NCBI GenBank assembly: GCA_024195265.1 | Contig: JAJLRJ010000002.1 | Location: 53,626,300-53,690,299, forward strand | Reading direction: 5' to 3' | DNA length: 64,000 bases | Origin: Dendrophyllia cribrosa | Taxonomy: Eukaryota; Cnidaria; Anthozoa; Scleractinia; Dendrophylliidae | In this document: positions 28,986-41,415 of the stretch, one piece after another | How the letters are laid out: the number at the start of each line of letters is the position of its first letter | How positions within the stretch are numbered: the first letter of the stretch is position 1 | Made by a program: the position numbers and the translations under genes | Notes under the pieces: generated by a model | The model's input: only the letters and a program-made list of their open reading frames with translations | Told to the model about the DNA's origin: nothing | Database searches by the model: none

Positions 28986-30201
28986 AGTAGTGTATATAAT
29001 AGGGGTTTTGCGACGGGCGGATCATGCGAATAATGCGGATCCGCATAATAAGAGATGTAATATTTAAAAGTGACATCATCGCCGTAGACAATAGGGTTAG
29101 AGGGCCTGTTCAAGCTTGCCCGATTCAGTAAAGTATGGCATAGGAGTTAAAAAAATACGACATACGAGAAATTTTGACTGTTTTAGCTGTCCAATACAAT
29201 ACAATACAATACAATACAATACAATACAATACAATACAATACAATACAATATTTTTTATTCAACTCACACGAGATCTTTTCAGAAAAGGAAAAAGAAAAT
29301 AATTTAAAAATAAAACTAGATTATAGATATAGAAAAGAAAAACCAAAGAAAAAAAATTTACAGATAGAATTCGTGAGTTTAAAGCATCCAAATAGCTAGA
29401 GCTAATCGAGCGGATGACTGTTTTTTTTTTTGTTCTGCTGTTTTCTGTTGTCAATGAAATAATTGTATTGTAGAATTATATTGTATTGCAGAGTTGGGTA
29501 GATACATGCTCTCGTCTTTATAGTGTTCGCTGTCTATTCTTTGTAAAACTTAATCTTAATAAAACATTGTTTCTCTCTCTCTCTAGAAGACGATTGGTTA
29601 AAAGCGGTTTTCGCACCATTCAATTCTATGAATTGATAGTTTTATGAAGGCCATTCGATCCATAAATTGTAGTGTATTTTAATCGATGATTTCAGTAGGT
29701 TAAGTCTACTCTTTATTTTAAATATCACTATGACTTTCCGGTAGCTTCAAAGTTCAAACGTTTAATTATGCGAACACTGAACTATAAATTTGTATGAAAA
29801 ATTAGCACCTCGGAAAATTAACAAAGCTGACCAATTTCACGCGCGTGCTAAAACAATAAAACCACACTTTGTTAAGTTCAAACTATATTTATTGATAACA
29901 AACAAATACATAATTATACAGGCAATTTAAAAGCTTAGTTGGAAAGGAACAGACAGAGTTGGCCAGCCCAAATATGTCAACAAAAAGCTCTAGCGAATTT
30001 TCAATTAGCTGTAGGTGTATATTTTTACCGCGCTACAAATGTTAACAGGCGTTGATCTTATAATGCCGATAAGCCAGTGTCTCACATCCGTTTTATAAAA
30101 TATACCGTTTGTCGTCATAGGGAGATAGACTTGTTTTGGTCAAAGCCATAGAATAAAGTTGATGATTCTCGCTTCTAATTTGGTTCATCTGTGCCATCTG
30201 T
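28986..30201. repeat. Left TIR of element B
   Basis: About 1.2 kb matching the right end in inverse orientation. It starts at AGTAGTGTATATAATA and runs inward through the last codons of PolB. It includes an AATAC microsatellite and GGATCCGCAT-rich terminal motifs. Confidence 0.85.
29192..29250. repeat. AATAC pentanucleotide microsatellite
   Basis: Perfect AATAC repeats inside the left TIR. The right TIR has a shorter, interrupted counterpart (about 37272-37301). Confidence 0.9.
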
Positions 30202-30822
30202 AGCTGTTTCTCAAAGAGACAGTTCTTGTAGTCCTGATGACGAATCGCCCGCTTGGTCACGTTCTTGGAAATGCCTTTAGCTGTTTTCTTTTCCACCGGT
30301 TTGTTGTCTTCAGTGGACAAGATTGAGTACATTTTGGGTCGAAGACCAACAAATTCTTCAATTGGAATTCCTTTCGTTTCATCTTTCATTTTCCCCAGGA
30401 CCTTTCTATTTCTCGCACTGTACAGAAAATGTTCTGCTGGATATTCTGAAGTGTCAAAGGAATCCAGATCTTGGAGGAAATCACGGTACAGGTCATCTGT
30501 CTTCACATCATAACACAGGCTGTCAGTATCGGTAAAGAGTAATTTGAACTGAGACCGTATTTTGAAGCCATGTAGTTATAATGGAAATCATACATCGGCA
30601 CTTTAGAGAGATCAAGTATGGCAAAACCAACATAAATGGGACGATTCAGGTACAACTTAGTCTTCTTCATGTTAACAGCAGCCAGGTCTTCAGAAAAGAT
30701 GCAAAATGAGTCAAAGGAAGGTGATGCGGCGAGCTTGATTAGTTTTTCTTCGTTAGTGACCAGCTTGACATTCACTCGCTTTCGAAGGTTCTCCATAGTT
30801 TTTCCGAACACGGAATTGTTAA

Positions 30823-31376
30823 AGTGCCCCTGTGATCAAATTTTTGATTTTCATTTTTTTACATTTTCGTGTACAATTAGATTTTCTTACGCATCTTGCC
30901 AAATTTCAATTCATTACGAACATCAGAAGTCATTTTATTTTAACATTTATTTCCGAGAATTTACGGCCGCCATTAATCAACCTTGTTCCAAGGCTTGGTT
31001 GCGAATGGGAGAAAGTGACGTCAAAGACTCAAACATACCTCACGGGTTGAAATTATAATAACAATCAGCATAGAAAATTGCACGAAGAACAAGTCCAAAG
31101 TTTTTGTTGCTTTTCGCGTGATTTTCAATACTTATTGTTATTATAATTTCAACCCGTGAGGTATGTTTGAATCTTTGACGTCACTTTCTCCCATTCGCAA
31201 CCAAGCCTTGGAACAAGGTTGATTAATGGCGGCCGTAAATTCTCGGAAATAAATGTTAAAATAAAATGACTTCTGATGTTCGTAATGGATTGAAATTTGG
31301 AAAGATGAGTAAGAAAGTCTAATAGTACACGAAAATGTAAAAAAATGAAAATCAAAAATTTGATCATAGGAGCACT
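30823..31376. mobile_element. Foldback MITE in the PolB gene, TTAA target
   Basis: A 554-bp element with arms of about 240 bp, termini AGTGCYCCT..., and TTAA on both sides (30819-30822 and 31377-31380), which is the piggyBac-type target. It splits the PolB reading frame just before motif B. Its long arms create spurious ORFs on both strands. Confidence 0.85.
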
Positions 31377-31443
31377 TTAAGGAGCTTGAAAAAAAATCTT
31401 TCTCAAAGTCATTCGTCGCCATTTTGCGTTTTTCCGTGTTATT

Positions 31444-31727
31444 GCGCTTTTCAATAACACGTGGAATCTGAAATTCAAATCACTAGCAACGGTTGCGTTT
31501 TACACTGCCGTCAATCATTTTAGCTTACCTCTCAGGAAACAGATCTTCACTTCAATGAGTTCAAAAGGTCACGTCCGTGCATTATGATTGGTAGATTTCG
31601 ATCCATTTTGTTTGTTTCTTTTTTACATGGTCCGTTGGCTTTCGTATTAATTATGATTGACGGCAGCGAATAACGCAACCGTTTGTGGAGATTTGAATTT
31701 CAAATTCCGCATGTTATTGAAAGGCGC
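31444..31727. mobile_element. Second foldback MITE in the PolB gene
   Basis: A 284-bp element with TIRs of about 75 bp beginning GCGCYTTTCAATAACA. It lies inside the PolB coding sequence upstream of the first MITE. The target duplication is not clear. Confidence 0.75.
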
Positions 31728-34700
31728 AGTAAAGTCGATGTAACTCTTCAACCACGTGCTCTGTGCAAAGCCCAAAACTCGGTGAATCTTTGTCAACTTC
31801 ATGCCCAGGTCCAAGTATAATTTCAAGTTGCGGTAGTGTTGCGGTAGTATTTTTGTTGCAGAGATTTGGCACTAGTTTAGGTACCGGTGCGCCGCCCAGG
31901 TTTAGGTCTTCATTTAGCTGTTGACAGTAGGGAGAAAGCATGTTGGAGGTGACTTTCATTTTCTCTGGCGCCAATGGATAATCCGAATGCAAGTCGTGAA
32001 GCTCGATCTAGTGGGTACTCTAGATCTACCTCGAGTATAAAACCCTCCTCGCAGCACATCTAAATCTTCGATTTCGTTTACAGTCAGCCAAACAAAATCG
32101 TGGGTCGGGAGCGGTTGACTCATTGCCCATCCATACAAGTTGTTGGCATCTAGGTACATGATATAGTGTTTGTCCTGAGCTGCATCATAACCAGGGACAT
32201 ATGGGTTGTTTGCTTTGCTGTAGCCATTGCTGATCATCGAGATGCCACCACGTATGCCCGCCTCTACGAACAAATACATGTCTGGGTCGGTCAAAAGTTC
32301 AAGTTCTACATTGGTCATCTTGTGACAGGCAGACCAAGCTAGAGAGGGAGAGGTGAAAAAGTGTGCGGGGTCCAACTGGTAGTAATTGAGGTAGATGCTA
32401 CGAAAGTTTTCAAATACATCGGCCAATAAAAGCACGTCTGAGAGAAGATACAAGTCGTGGTATTCGCCAAGATTTTGCATTTGAAAGCTTGTAAATACGG
32501 TTTGTGCATGTTGATAATCGTCGTCGCCAATGGACTCCTCTGTTAGCTTACTATAGAATGCTTCTTTGGAAGGCAGCTGCTGTTCTTGGAACCTGTTCAT
32601 AGAGTCCATATAATCGTACGGGTAGACACCTTTTCTCAGCAATAGGGGAACTTTGCTTTCTTCGATTTAACGCTTGAGGACTTGAAATTTCTGATCTCCT
32701 TCCTTTGCCAGGTTACACACAAGCTTTTCCAATGACGCATTCATAAACTGATATGAATCAATAAAATCCAGTTGACCGATCGAAAAGGAAATGTACTTTT
32801 CCATATTGTTCGCAATACAGTTAATGGTCTTGTTCTTCAACTTTCCGACACCTTGCATAATGAAGTAGGAGTCATACCCTCGGAGGTTGTGGAAAATCAC
32901 AGGTATCCTACCGGTAAATTGAAAGTTCAAGTTGCAGCCGTTATGGGCAGCACCTCTAAATTTACCAGTAATATAATGTGACAGTGATCGCGAACTCTGT
33001 CTGCGTCCAGCTCTTCTCTACAAATGTGGCAACGAGTTGCTCGTTGAAAATGCTGTTCTTCAGACGGAGTGATTTGCATGGGAACAATCTCATTCAAAAG
33101 GGTTCGAATACTCTGTTCTTCTTGCAGTAACAAATCAAGAAATTTTTCCACAACATCTTCTCCGCGGTAGACGACAGGAGATTTACAGTAATCCGACCTG
33201 TCGGAGACAACGACATACGAGAACCCACAGGCTTGGTGATTTTGGAACTTCTCAGTCGATGACTTGTTGGGGTCCGGAGAAGCAGACTGAATCTTGGTGG
33301 TAAGACTTTCGAAATCAGCATAGATGACAAATGGTACTCGAAGCTGCTTGTGAAAATCTTTAAACCGTAGAAACATGTTGTCATCACTCGGTAGCTCTAT
33401 TCTCTGCGGACCATGCTGACTGCAGATACGCTTGTGATCTTCTAGAAGTTGCTCTCGAACAAATTCGTGGAGACAGTGAGGGCAGTAATACATTCGGCCT
33501 TCATATCGCGTTTCACTTGAAAGAAATAGGTTGAGATTTCTAATCAGACAATAATGCCGTTTCTCTCCTAGCGAATACAGCAGTAAGTTGACATGAACGT
33601 TGAATCGCTCCTTGCTGATATAAACAGGAAATGAAACACCTTGTTCAAATCCAAAAACATTAATCGCAATCTCGTTTTGCCTCTCAAACTTTAGGATTTT
33701 ATTGACAGGCACCGGAAACTCGATGCCATTAGAGTTTAGTTCCTTTACGTGTGGTTGATAGTGATGAATGCGTTCAGGCTTAGACCTGCGTGGAACTGGG
33801 TGTAAAACCGCTAATACGCTCCACATGAAACATCTGTTGTCGTTATTCTTGATATTGACAATCACCTTCCTGTTCTTTAACTTTTTTGGCAGAACGAGGT
33901 ACCTTGATCCTTTCAGAGGCTTGTACTGAGCCACATTCAAATCAATATTTAGTATTTCAGAGAGCATCCAAACACTTCCTTCTTTCTGATAAGTTGCAAA
34001 GGCGCTGAAAATCTTCTGGTTCACTTCGTTAAGCTGTTCGTCCATTTCGTGTGGGTTGACTGTTGTCATGCATAAACTTCGAAAGTGTGGTTCTGAGACC
34101 AAATCAGAACCATCTACTTTTGGTTTAACAAACTTGACTTGAACGCTGATAAACCACTTTATTCCCTTCTTAGTGACAAGTTCTTGTTTCAGATATCGGA
34201 AGAGCGGCTTCTTCTTGCTATGTAGAAACAGCCTTAGATCGCGTTTCTGCTGAATTCCAGGCTTTAACTTGAAGGTCTTCAAAGTATCCTTTACTGAAAG
34301 CCGAGGTGAAACCGCAAGGATCCCCAAGGTTGTCATGTACATCTTCATTATCGGCATGCGAAGATGAACTATTGACCGCCTTGTCATCTAGTTTGATTTC
34401 TTTCCGTGTTGAACCGTCGTTGTCAGGCTCTTCCGCGGTGAATTTTCGCTTGATGCCGTTATCAGAGATTGGCTTCTCGAACTCACATACTTTCTGATGC
34501 TCTAAGCACTTATCTTGGCGATAAAACTTGCGACTGCAATGCTGACACTGGTGTGTCTTGTCTTGAGAATGTTTCTTCATGTGCCGCTTTAAAATATCTT
34601 TTCGATTAAAGGAATCACCACACCGCTCACATTGAAAAGAACTGGCTCCGTAAACTGCTTTCTTGTGTCGTGCCAGGTTAGTTTTCTGAGAGAACTGCTT

Positions 34701-35121
34701 CTCGCAAATATCGCATACGAAAGCCATCCTATATTATTAACAACTGACTTTGCTGTCCGCTTACTTTTGATCCGCACTCTTCGAAAGCTTGTTTCGAAAT
34801 AAATCAAGGTTGTACAAGAGTCAAATTTATTTACGTCCTAAACAATGCTATTGTGAAATCCTTCTCTTCATTGGTTGGTTAAATAAACCATTGTGACGTC
34901 ACTATGGCAAGCCTGGGCATGTTTGGAGAACTCGGCGACATCTAAAATGCAACTGTCAGCAGAATATGGCGCTTTTGACGGTTTGGCGTATTTGGCCTGG
35001 CTTTGGCTTTATTGGCCTGTCTTTGGCTTTTTTTGGCCTGGTTTTGGCCTGTTTGATCATCAATATATACAAAAAAATTGTTACACAAATGTCATTTGTG
35101 TCTTGTCGTCTAACTGTAAAC

Positions 35122-35511
35122 ATGGTCTACAAAAGAGTTTGTAGAGATTGTCCGATTCAAGGATGCGATGCAAAGTACCTCGTAAGACTAGCTAACCATC
35201 TTGCAGATGTTCATCAGTTGGATCACACGCAACGGAGAAAGTACCTTCAAGAGGCCAAACTACAACCAAAAGTTAAAGTAATTATCTACACCAACACGGA
35301 GAACAACCGCAAAGACTCGGGAGAATGTTCCACAAGCGAAGCACTGCCATCGACTGAACAAGAAGAACAACACACTGTTTGTCATGTATCGACACCCAGA
35401 GAACCAAAAGCTTTACCGCAGTTTAAAGCAAGCGGTGTTAGAAAAACAACAAAAACTATTAAACGCCGTCAAAGGACAAAACATTTACCTCCTCAATGGC
35501 TCATTTTATAA
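35122..35511 (+). CDS. Small C2H2 finger protein of element B
   Basis: 129 residues from the ATG at 35122. A finger of the form CPIQGCDAKY...H...H occupies residues about 9-30, followed by a charged helix and a Ser/Thr/Glu-rich tail with a basic C-terminus. It lies between the PolB gene and the right TIR on the opposite strand. I recognise the finger as one that recurs near PolB genes of this family in cnidarians; function unknown. An upstream in-frame extension looks non-coding. Confidence 0.5.
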   Translation: MVYKRVCRDCPIQGCDAKYLVRLANHLADVHQLDHTQRRKYLQEAKLQPKVKVIIYTNTENNRKDSGECSTSEALPSTEQEEQHTVCHVSTPREPKALPQFKASGVRKTTKTIKRRQRTKHLPPQWLIL

Positions 35512-36430
35512 CCTATTAATGTCAGGAGCACAATAAACTTAAATCTGTAAAGCCATTTACACCACCACAGATGGCACGGATGAACCAAATTCAAGAGAGA
35601 ATCATCAACTCTATTCTATGACTTTGACCAAAACAAGTCTATCTCCCTATGACGACAAACGGTATATTTTACAAAACGGATGTGAGACACTGGCTTCTGG
35701 ACATTATAAGATCAACGCCTGTTAACATTTGTAGCTCGGTAAAAATATACACCTACAGCTTATTGAAAATTCGCTAGAGCTTTTTGTTGACATATTTGGG
35801 CTGGCCAACTCTGTCTGCTCCTTTCCAACTAGCTTTTAAATTGCCTGTATAATTATGTATTTGTTTGTTATCAATAAATATAGTTTGAACTTAACAAAGT
35901 GTGGTTTTATTGTTTTAGCGAGCGCGTGAAATTGGTTGCCTTGTTAATTTTCCGAGGTGCTAATTTTTCATACAAATTTATAGTTCAGTGTTCGCATAAT
36001 TAAAAGTTTGAACTTTGAAGCTACCGGAAAGTCAAAGTGATAAATAAAAAGTAGACTTAACCTACTGAAATCATCGATTAAAATACACTACAATTTCTGG
36101 ATCGAATGGCCTTCATAAAACTACCAATTCATAGAATTGAATGGTGCGAAAACCGCTTTTAACCAATCGTCTTCTAGAGAGAGAAACAATGTTTTATTAA
36201 GATTAAGTTTTACAAAGAATAGACAGCGAACACTATAAAGACGAGAGCATGTATCTACCCAACTCTGCAATACAATATAATTCTACAATACAATTATTTC
36301 AGTGACAATAGAAAGCCGAGCAGAACAAAAAAAAAAAAACAGTCATCCACTCGATTAGCTCTAGCTATTTGGATGCTCCAAACTCACGAATTATATCTGT
36401 TAATTTATTTTTCTTTGGTTTTTCTTTCTT

Positions 36431-37104
36431 TTCTTTTTTTTTAACAGAAATAATTTTTATTTACATCTCACAAGCTTTCACTTCATACTACACCTACAAT
36501 ACAATAGTACATAAGTTACTTACTACAAAACTAACATTTCAAACGTTACTTAAAACACTACTTACAGTTCATTTAACATATCTCAGAACAACACTAGTAC
36601 TATTTACATAATACTTTACCCTATTTACATAAAACATTTTCCACATAAGAATAAGATGTCCGACTGGGTGCCCTTGCTTCGGTTTTCAGTATCTACGTGA
36701 CCTTTGTTTCATTTAAAATTGCAGTTTTAATTATTTCTCTGGAGGGGGGGAGGGGAAGTATTTAAAAGTTGCCCATTTCTTCTTAAAAGAAGTTATGTTA
36801 TTGTTGTCAAGAGCTATTTGTTTTTCAATTTCCATGAAGTTCATAGTAGATTGTATGTATACCTGTAGCTTAGGGAGGGTGTTTCTTAGTCTGCAAGTGT
36901 ATTTATAGTATCTAGCAATGGGAAGAAAGTAATGAAGCAGTGAGTTTGATATACTATCAATAAAGCCAAGGCAAAGGGCAGGAGAGATCGAAGGAGATTA
37001 CTTTCGTCAGAGTAAGATTTCGGGAAATCCAATTGAAAGCACTTTTCCAGAAAGTCTGGGTATATGTGCAGTTCCAAAACAAATGGATAAGAGTTTCGGT
37101 GCAA
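36431..37104 (-). mobile_element. 5'-truncated LINE with long target duplication
   Basis: On the minus strand, one frame near 37020-37100 reads a HLFWNC...FWK segment typical of the zinc-binding C-terminus of LINE reverse transcriptase proteins. The 3' side ends in an A-rich run. About 85 bp of the host TIR is directly repeated on both sides (about 36343-36430 and 37105-37191), consistent with a long target-primed duplication. Confidence 0.65.
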
Positions 37105-37425
37105 TCATCCACTCGATTAGCTCTAGCTATTTGGATGCTCCAAACTCACGAATTGTATCTGTTAATTTTTTTTCTTTGGTTTTTCTTTTCTATATCTATA
37201 ATATAGTATTATTTTTAAATTACTTTCTTTTTCCTTTTCTGTAAAGATCTTGTGTGAGTTGAATAAAAAATATTGTATTGTATTGCATTGTATTGTATTG
37301 GACAGCTAAAACAGTCAAAATTTCTCGTATGTTTTTTTTTAACTCCTATGTCATACTTTACTGAATCGGGCAAGCTTGAACAGGCCCCCTAACCCTATTG
37401 TCTACGGCGATGATGTCACTTTTAA

Positions 37426-37973
37426 CCTTATTGCCCGCGCTAACTTTCAACATTCATAGCTTCTTCAATATGTATTCAAACGCCATCAAACTTTGTGACT
37501 TTTCCTAAAATTTATCTGGCAACAATTTCGTATGAGAATTTTTTGATCACGTGACTTGACGTTTCCATGGCAACAAGATTTTGACAGCCATGTTTTTGGA
37601 AATTTGCATATTTATACCTTTGAATGAAGAAAAACAATGTTTATTGCTATAACTTTTGTATTTTTACGTTATTTAGCGTTTATTTATTGGTTTTGATTAA
37701 TTTTGCGTCAATTTGAACGGTTTTTAAGAGGTTTTAAAACAATTCAGAAATCCAGGATGGCGGATCCAAGATGGCGGCCGTATAACTAATTACCTAATAA
37801 CTACGTCATATGACGTCATCGCTCCATTGTGCGGACCGCGAAGGAGACAGTTTTGGACGTACTATATACCCTTTAGGTTTCATTGTCATAGCCTTAATGT
37901 TCTTGAAGTTGGCACAATGTGCCCCCCCCCCCCCCCGGCTCAGGAACTCAAAAAAAGCCCAGGCCGAATATGG
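37426..37973. mobile_element. TTAA-flanked insertion in the right TIR
   Basis: 548 bp absent from the left TIR and bounded by TTAA (37422-37425 and 37974-37977). It contains a C16 run. The termini (CCTTATTG / CCATATTC) are weakly similar. Probably a piggyBac-type non-autonomous element. Confidence 0.65.
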
Positions 37974-38055
37974 TTAAATATTACATTTCTTATCATGCGG
38001 ATCCGCATGATCCGCATGATCCGCCCGTCGCAAAACCGCTATTATATACACTACT

Positions 38056-38061
38056 CATCCA
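38056..38061. repeat. Target site duplication CATCCA, right
   Basis: CATCCA immediately after the ACACTACT end of element B, matching 28980-28985. Confidence 0.85.
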
Positions 38062-38480
38062 TTTAATTATTCTTTCACCTGAACCGGTCTTCATGGTCTT
38101 GGTCATACTGAATATCACATTTAATTCTTCCTTGATTGTTATTTCTTTTAAATTTACGAAAGAAAAGCACAACTTTATCAATACGACTTCAAGAATGCGA
38201 TGGTACTCCGGCGTCAGTAGTGAATCTTTTGTAATTCAGATGAACAAGTTTAGTTAAATACGTAACCGGGAACAAAACGATTCTAACCCTTCAAACTTAA
38301 GAAAACGTTTCATTATTTTGCTGCATGAGAAATATTTATACTTGGAATGCATCTTTGTTATTCAAACTCAATCGACATGTTTAAAAATTCAAGAATATAG
38401 AGAGTATAATTTGAAACGTTTATAAACATCGATCGTTGCATATCGGCATACTACCAAACGTAGGCCAGGCTAAAACGCCT

Positions 38481-38600
38481 GGGCCGAGTTGTTCGAAGGA
38501 CGATTAGCGCTAATCCAGGGTTAATTACCATGACAACTCATATGTTCTGTTGACAGTTAATCCAGGATTAGTGCTAATCAGGCTTTGAACAACTCGGCCC
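38481..38600. mobile_element. MITE with GGGCCGAGTTGTTC termini
   Basis: A 120-bp foldback with TIRs GGGCCGAGTTGTTC and inner GATTAGCGCTAATCC-like arms. Non-coding. Confidence 0.75.
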
Positions 38601-38764
38601 TGTACGTTAAATTTACAAAGGAGCGACTGCTAGAATAGTGGTGTTCCAGTTTGTACTGCTACGTACACTGTTACGTTGTTAAATCTGACTGTTATAGAAC
38701 TGAGCTGCACGAGTCAGTGAATTAAATGTATACGAGTAACAAACAGAAATTGTCGTCCTTTAAA

Positions 38765-39080
38765 TGCATCCTTGCTAATACACATACATAGGGCTAAACT
38801 GAAAGTTTTCCATGACCTATAAACTGAAGCTTTCTTGCGCTTTAGAACAAAATGCATATTATAAGGTGTTCTTTAAGGACTTCTCTTAGAGTATGTATCG
38901 TTTTAAGAACCGCAACTTATAATAAAATGAAAACGAAAGTGCATGTGTTGTTGAAAGTATTACTATATCCGGCCCCAAAAATGATCTTCAGTCGCAAATT
39001 TGTTCTTCAATCTATTATGCATCGAGGTTTTACGTAGCCTTTTAACGTACAACTGTCTTTCTATACTGCATAATGTAGGT
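38765..39080 (+). repeat. Diverged duplicate, copy 1
   Basis: Shares with 41090-41415 a series of blocks, including GGCCCCAAAAATGATCTTCAG and CGTAGCCTTTTAACGTA, in the same order and orientation. Confidence 0.7.
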
Positions 39081-39082
39081 TA

Positions 39083-39537
39083 TAGCCACAGTCACTCGAA
39101 ACAGATTCTTACAACACCTAAATCCTAGTTCCTTCAGAATTATAAACATAAGAAAATTTGTCCAACAATTCTCGGATGTTATTACTGGAATGATATTCCT
39201 ATATCCATACGCAAAAAGCAAACTAGACAACAACTTAAAAGAGCACTTTACCAATATTATTTTGCTCACTATTTATCACGGTCTCACCAATCTTGTAACA
39301 GCTATCATAGTTACTTCTGTAATCTTTCTATGTTTCTATTCCTTTCTTTGTAGTGTGTTTTCTCTTTTTTCTTAAAAAAATGTAATTAAGTTTATAGGGC
39401 ATTACCATATAATTAGTTTACCTATAATTTTTATCTTGCCCTTCTCCATTTTTTTCTTATCTTTGTTAGCTTCTAATACGTTTGTAATAATAAAAATGGA
39501 GTAAATAAATTATAAATACAAAAATAAATACAAATAG
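39083..39537 (+). mobile_element. 5'-truncated LINE tail
   Basis: An insertion relative to the paralogous copy near 41415. One plus frame (about 39180-39270) reads YWNDIPISIRKKQ followed by a basic helix, the usual C-terminal end of CR1/L2-like reverse transcriptase proteins. It ends in an AAATAAATACAAAT-type tail. Confidence 0.65.
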
Positions 39538-41089
39538 TTATTATCCGGTGACTAACACGCCAGTTAGAGGCATAAACTAGAAGCGACTGATTAATGATTT
39601 CGCAGAACTGTGTTGAGAGGTAGCACGACTATCGCACAAGGATTACTTCCCTTTCATTCGCATTTTCATAACAACTTAATAATAATATCACTGATCTGAT
39701 AATTATACCACCTCAAAACGAAAGTGTGTCTTTTTGGCAGTAACCATGTTAAACACATGCATAAGGAACCGACCGAATGATGTTTCAGAACTAAGCTGAG
39801 GGTTTTAATTGCGCAAGGACGAATCTCAAACTGGGAATGATTTCTTCTTCATTCGCATTTCAAACTTGGGGCAATAATCAGTGATATTATACGACTCACC
39901 AAGCAAGTGAATGTAGCTCCTGATCAGTTGCTCAGATCAAGTTGAAAGGAGAGTGTATTGATATCGCCGACCGATCCAGTAAAGTTAACTTTCAGTCACA
40001 CTCTATTCTGAATAGCCTGACTCATCAGTATCGATCGTATACACGATCAAGTGCGACGACTGATAACTACGACGGCGCGAAATGTGTGTCAGGGCGCGGT
40101 TGTTTTGAAAGCCGGATTAGAACTTAACCGAGGATATAATTTCTCTTGTTATAAAACTAATTTTAAGTTATACGCGAAAAAACGTCGAAGTCGAAACTAA
40201 AGAGCGAAAATATTTTAGGAGAATTCATGGGAAAGATAATTAATCGATTACTTGTACTTTTTCTTACAATAGTCTCAAGAAAAACATCCCGGTTTCCTGG
40301 AATGTATATGCATGCTTTATTAAATATGCATATACTGTGCAAATTTACGCGCGCTTATTGGCTTATTTTATTGTCAATGAGTACACACGGATAAAAACAC
40401 GGAAAGCTGACGCCATCGTCGAAAGTTTTGGCAAACGTTTCAGTTCGCTTCGCTCGATGTTTCAGCTCGCTCGATGTGGCGAGAATTCTAACACAAATCT
40501 AGTGAGAAATAGATGAAATAAAACTAAACAGCTAAAGCGAAACCTTAAAGCTGAAAGATGAAAATGTTTGTTAACTAAAGGAACCAGACCTGAAAATCGG
40601 TGGTGGTAACCTTTTCTCAACTCATGCCATCCTGCCGAAAGAACTACTGTTAGTACAGGATTATAATAAGGTTCTCTACACTACATTCTGAAAAACATAT
40701 ACGGGTCACACAACCAGATTTTGCCATAAAAGATCTACTTTAACCGCTTTAATATTCCAGTTTACTTGTCGTTTACTTGAAATGCACCCGGCGAGAGGCG
40801 GCTGTAAAATATGTACAACGTTAAGTCGATAATATTCAGTATTTTACCGTACAATTATCGACGTGCTATGGTGCAGCAGATACATTATGCCAAAGCGGCA
40901 GTTATACACGCGTGAAGAAGCGACTGAATACTTTTAATTTAAGCTGAGGGATCTAATTGCTCGAGGACGGTCGGTCACAATGATAATGTTTTCTTCGTCA
41001 TTCGTATTTAAAAATTTAAAGCACTAGTGAATATTATTGAGTGTATTTAATGTTTGCATGCAAATAACAAACAAAAGTTGTTGTCGCTA

Positions 41090-41415
41090 TCCATCCTCGC
41101 TATATAAAACAAATACATACACATAGGACTAAACTGAACGTTTTCCAGGACTTATAAACTGAAGCTTTGCTTGCGATTCATAACAGAATGCATATATATT
41201 ATAAAGTGTTCTTACCACTTCTATTATCTATTAGAGTATGTATCGTTTAAGGAACCGCAAACGAAAGTGCATATGTTGTACGTGTATTGCTCTATATGGC
41301 CCCAAAAATGATCTTCAGTCGCAAATTTATTCTTCAATCTATGATGCATAAAGGTTATACGTAGCCTTTTAACGTAAAAATATATTACTATATAAATAGT
41401 GCAAAATGTAGGTTA
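41090..41415 (+). repeat. Diverged duplicate, copy 2
   Basis: Counterpart of 38765-39080 without the LINE insertion. Confidence 0.7.

Larger units (their letters stand above)
30093..34727 (-). pseudogene. polB: Zinc-finger DNA polymerase B of element B, broken
   Basis: A type B polymerase of the large cnidarian/arthropod Polinton-like family. From 34727: three C2H2 fingers (CDICEKQF, CERCGDSF, CQHCSRKF), an acidic linker, a long N-terminal region, a CHICREELDADRVRDHCH zinc motif (near 32985-33040), an exonuclease region with NLRGYDSYF, palm motif A LDANNLYG (near 32140), then motif B NNSVFGKT (near 30800) and a C-terminal segment ending at 30093. Breaks: frameshifts near 34250 and 32975, a stop near 32667, a frameshift near 32045, another near 31850, and two MITE insertions between motifs A and B. 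Not functional. Confidence 0.85.
28986..38055. mobile_element. Element B: Polinton-like remnant with intact ends
   Basis: A 9,070-bp element with terminal inverted repeats tipped AGTAGTGTATATAATA and a perfect 6-bp target duplication. It contains one PolB pseudogene and one small zinc-finger gene; no integrase, ATPase or capsid gene is visible. Its PolB is a different lineage from that of element A. Later insertions (two foldback MITEs, a LINE and a TTAA-flanked element) show it is old. Confidence 0.85.
35567..38055. repeat. Right TIR of element B
   Basis: Inverted copy of 28986-30201. Its inner end (about 35567-35680) is a duplicate of the last PolB codons, out of context. It is lengthened by a LINE insertion (36431-37104) and a TTAA-flanked insertion (37426-37973). 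Confidence 0.85.

Noticed and set aside
30832..31422. Paired 93- and 140-codon frames on both strands
   Set aside because: They come from the inverted arms of the foldback MITE.
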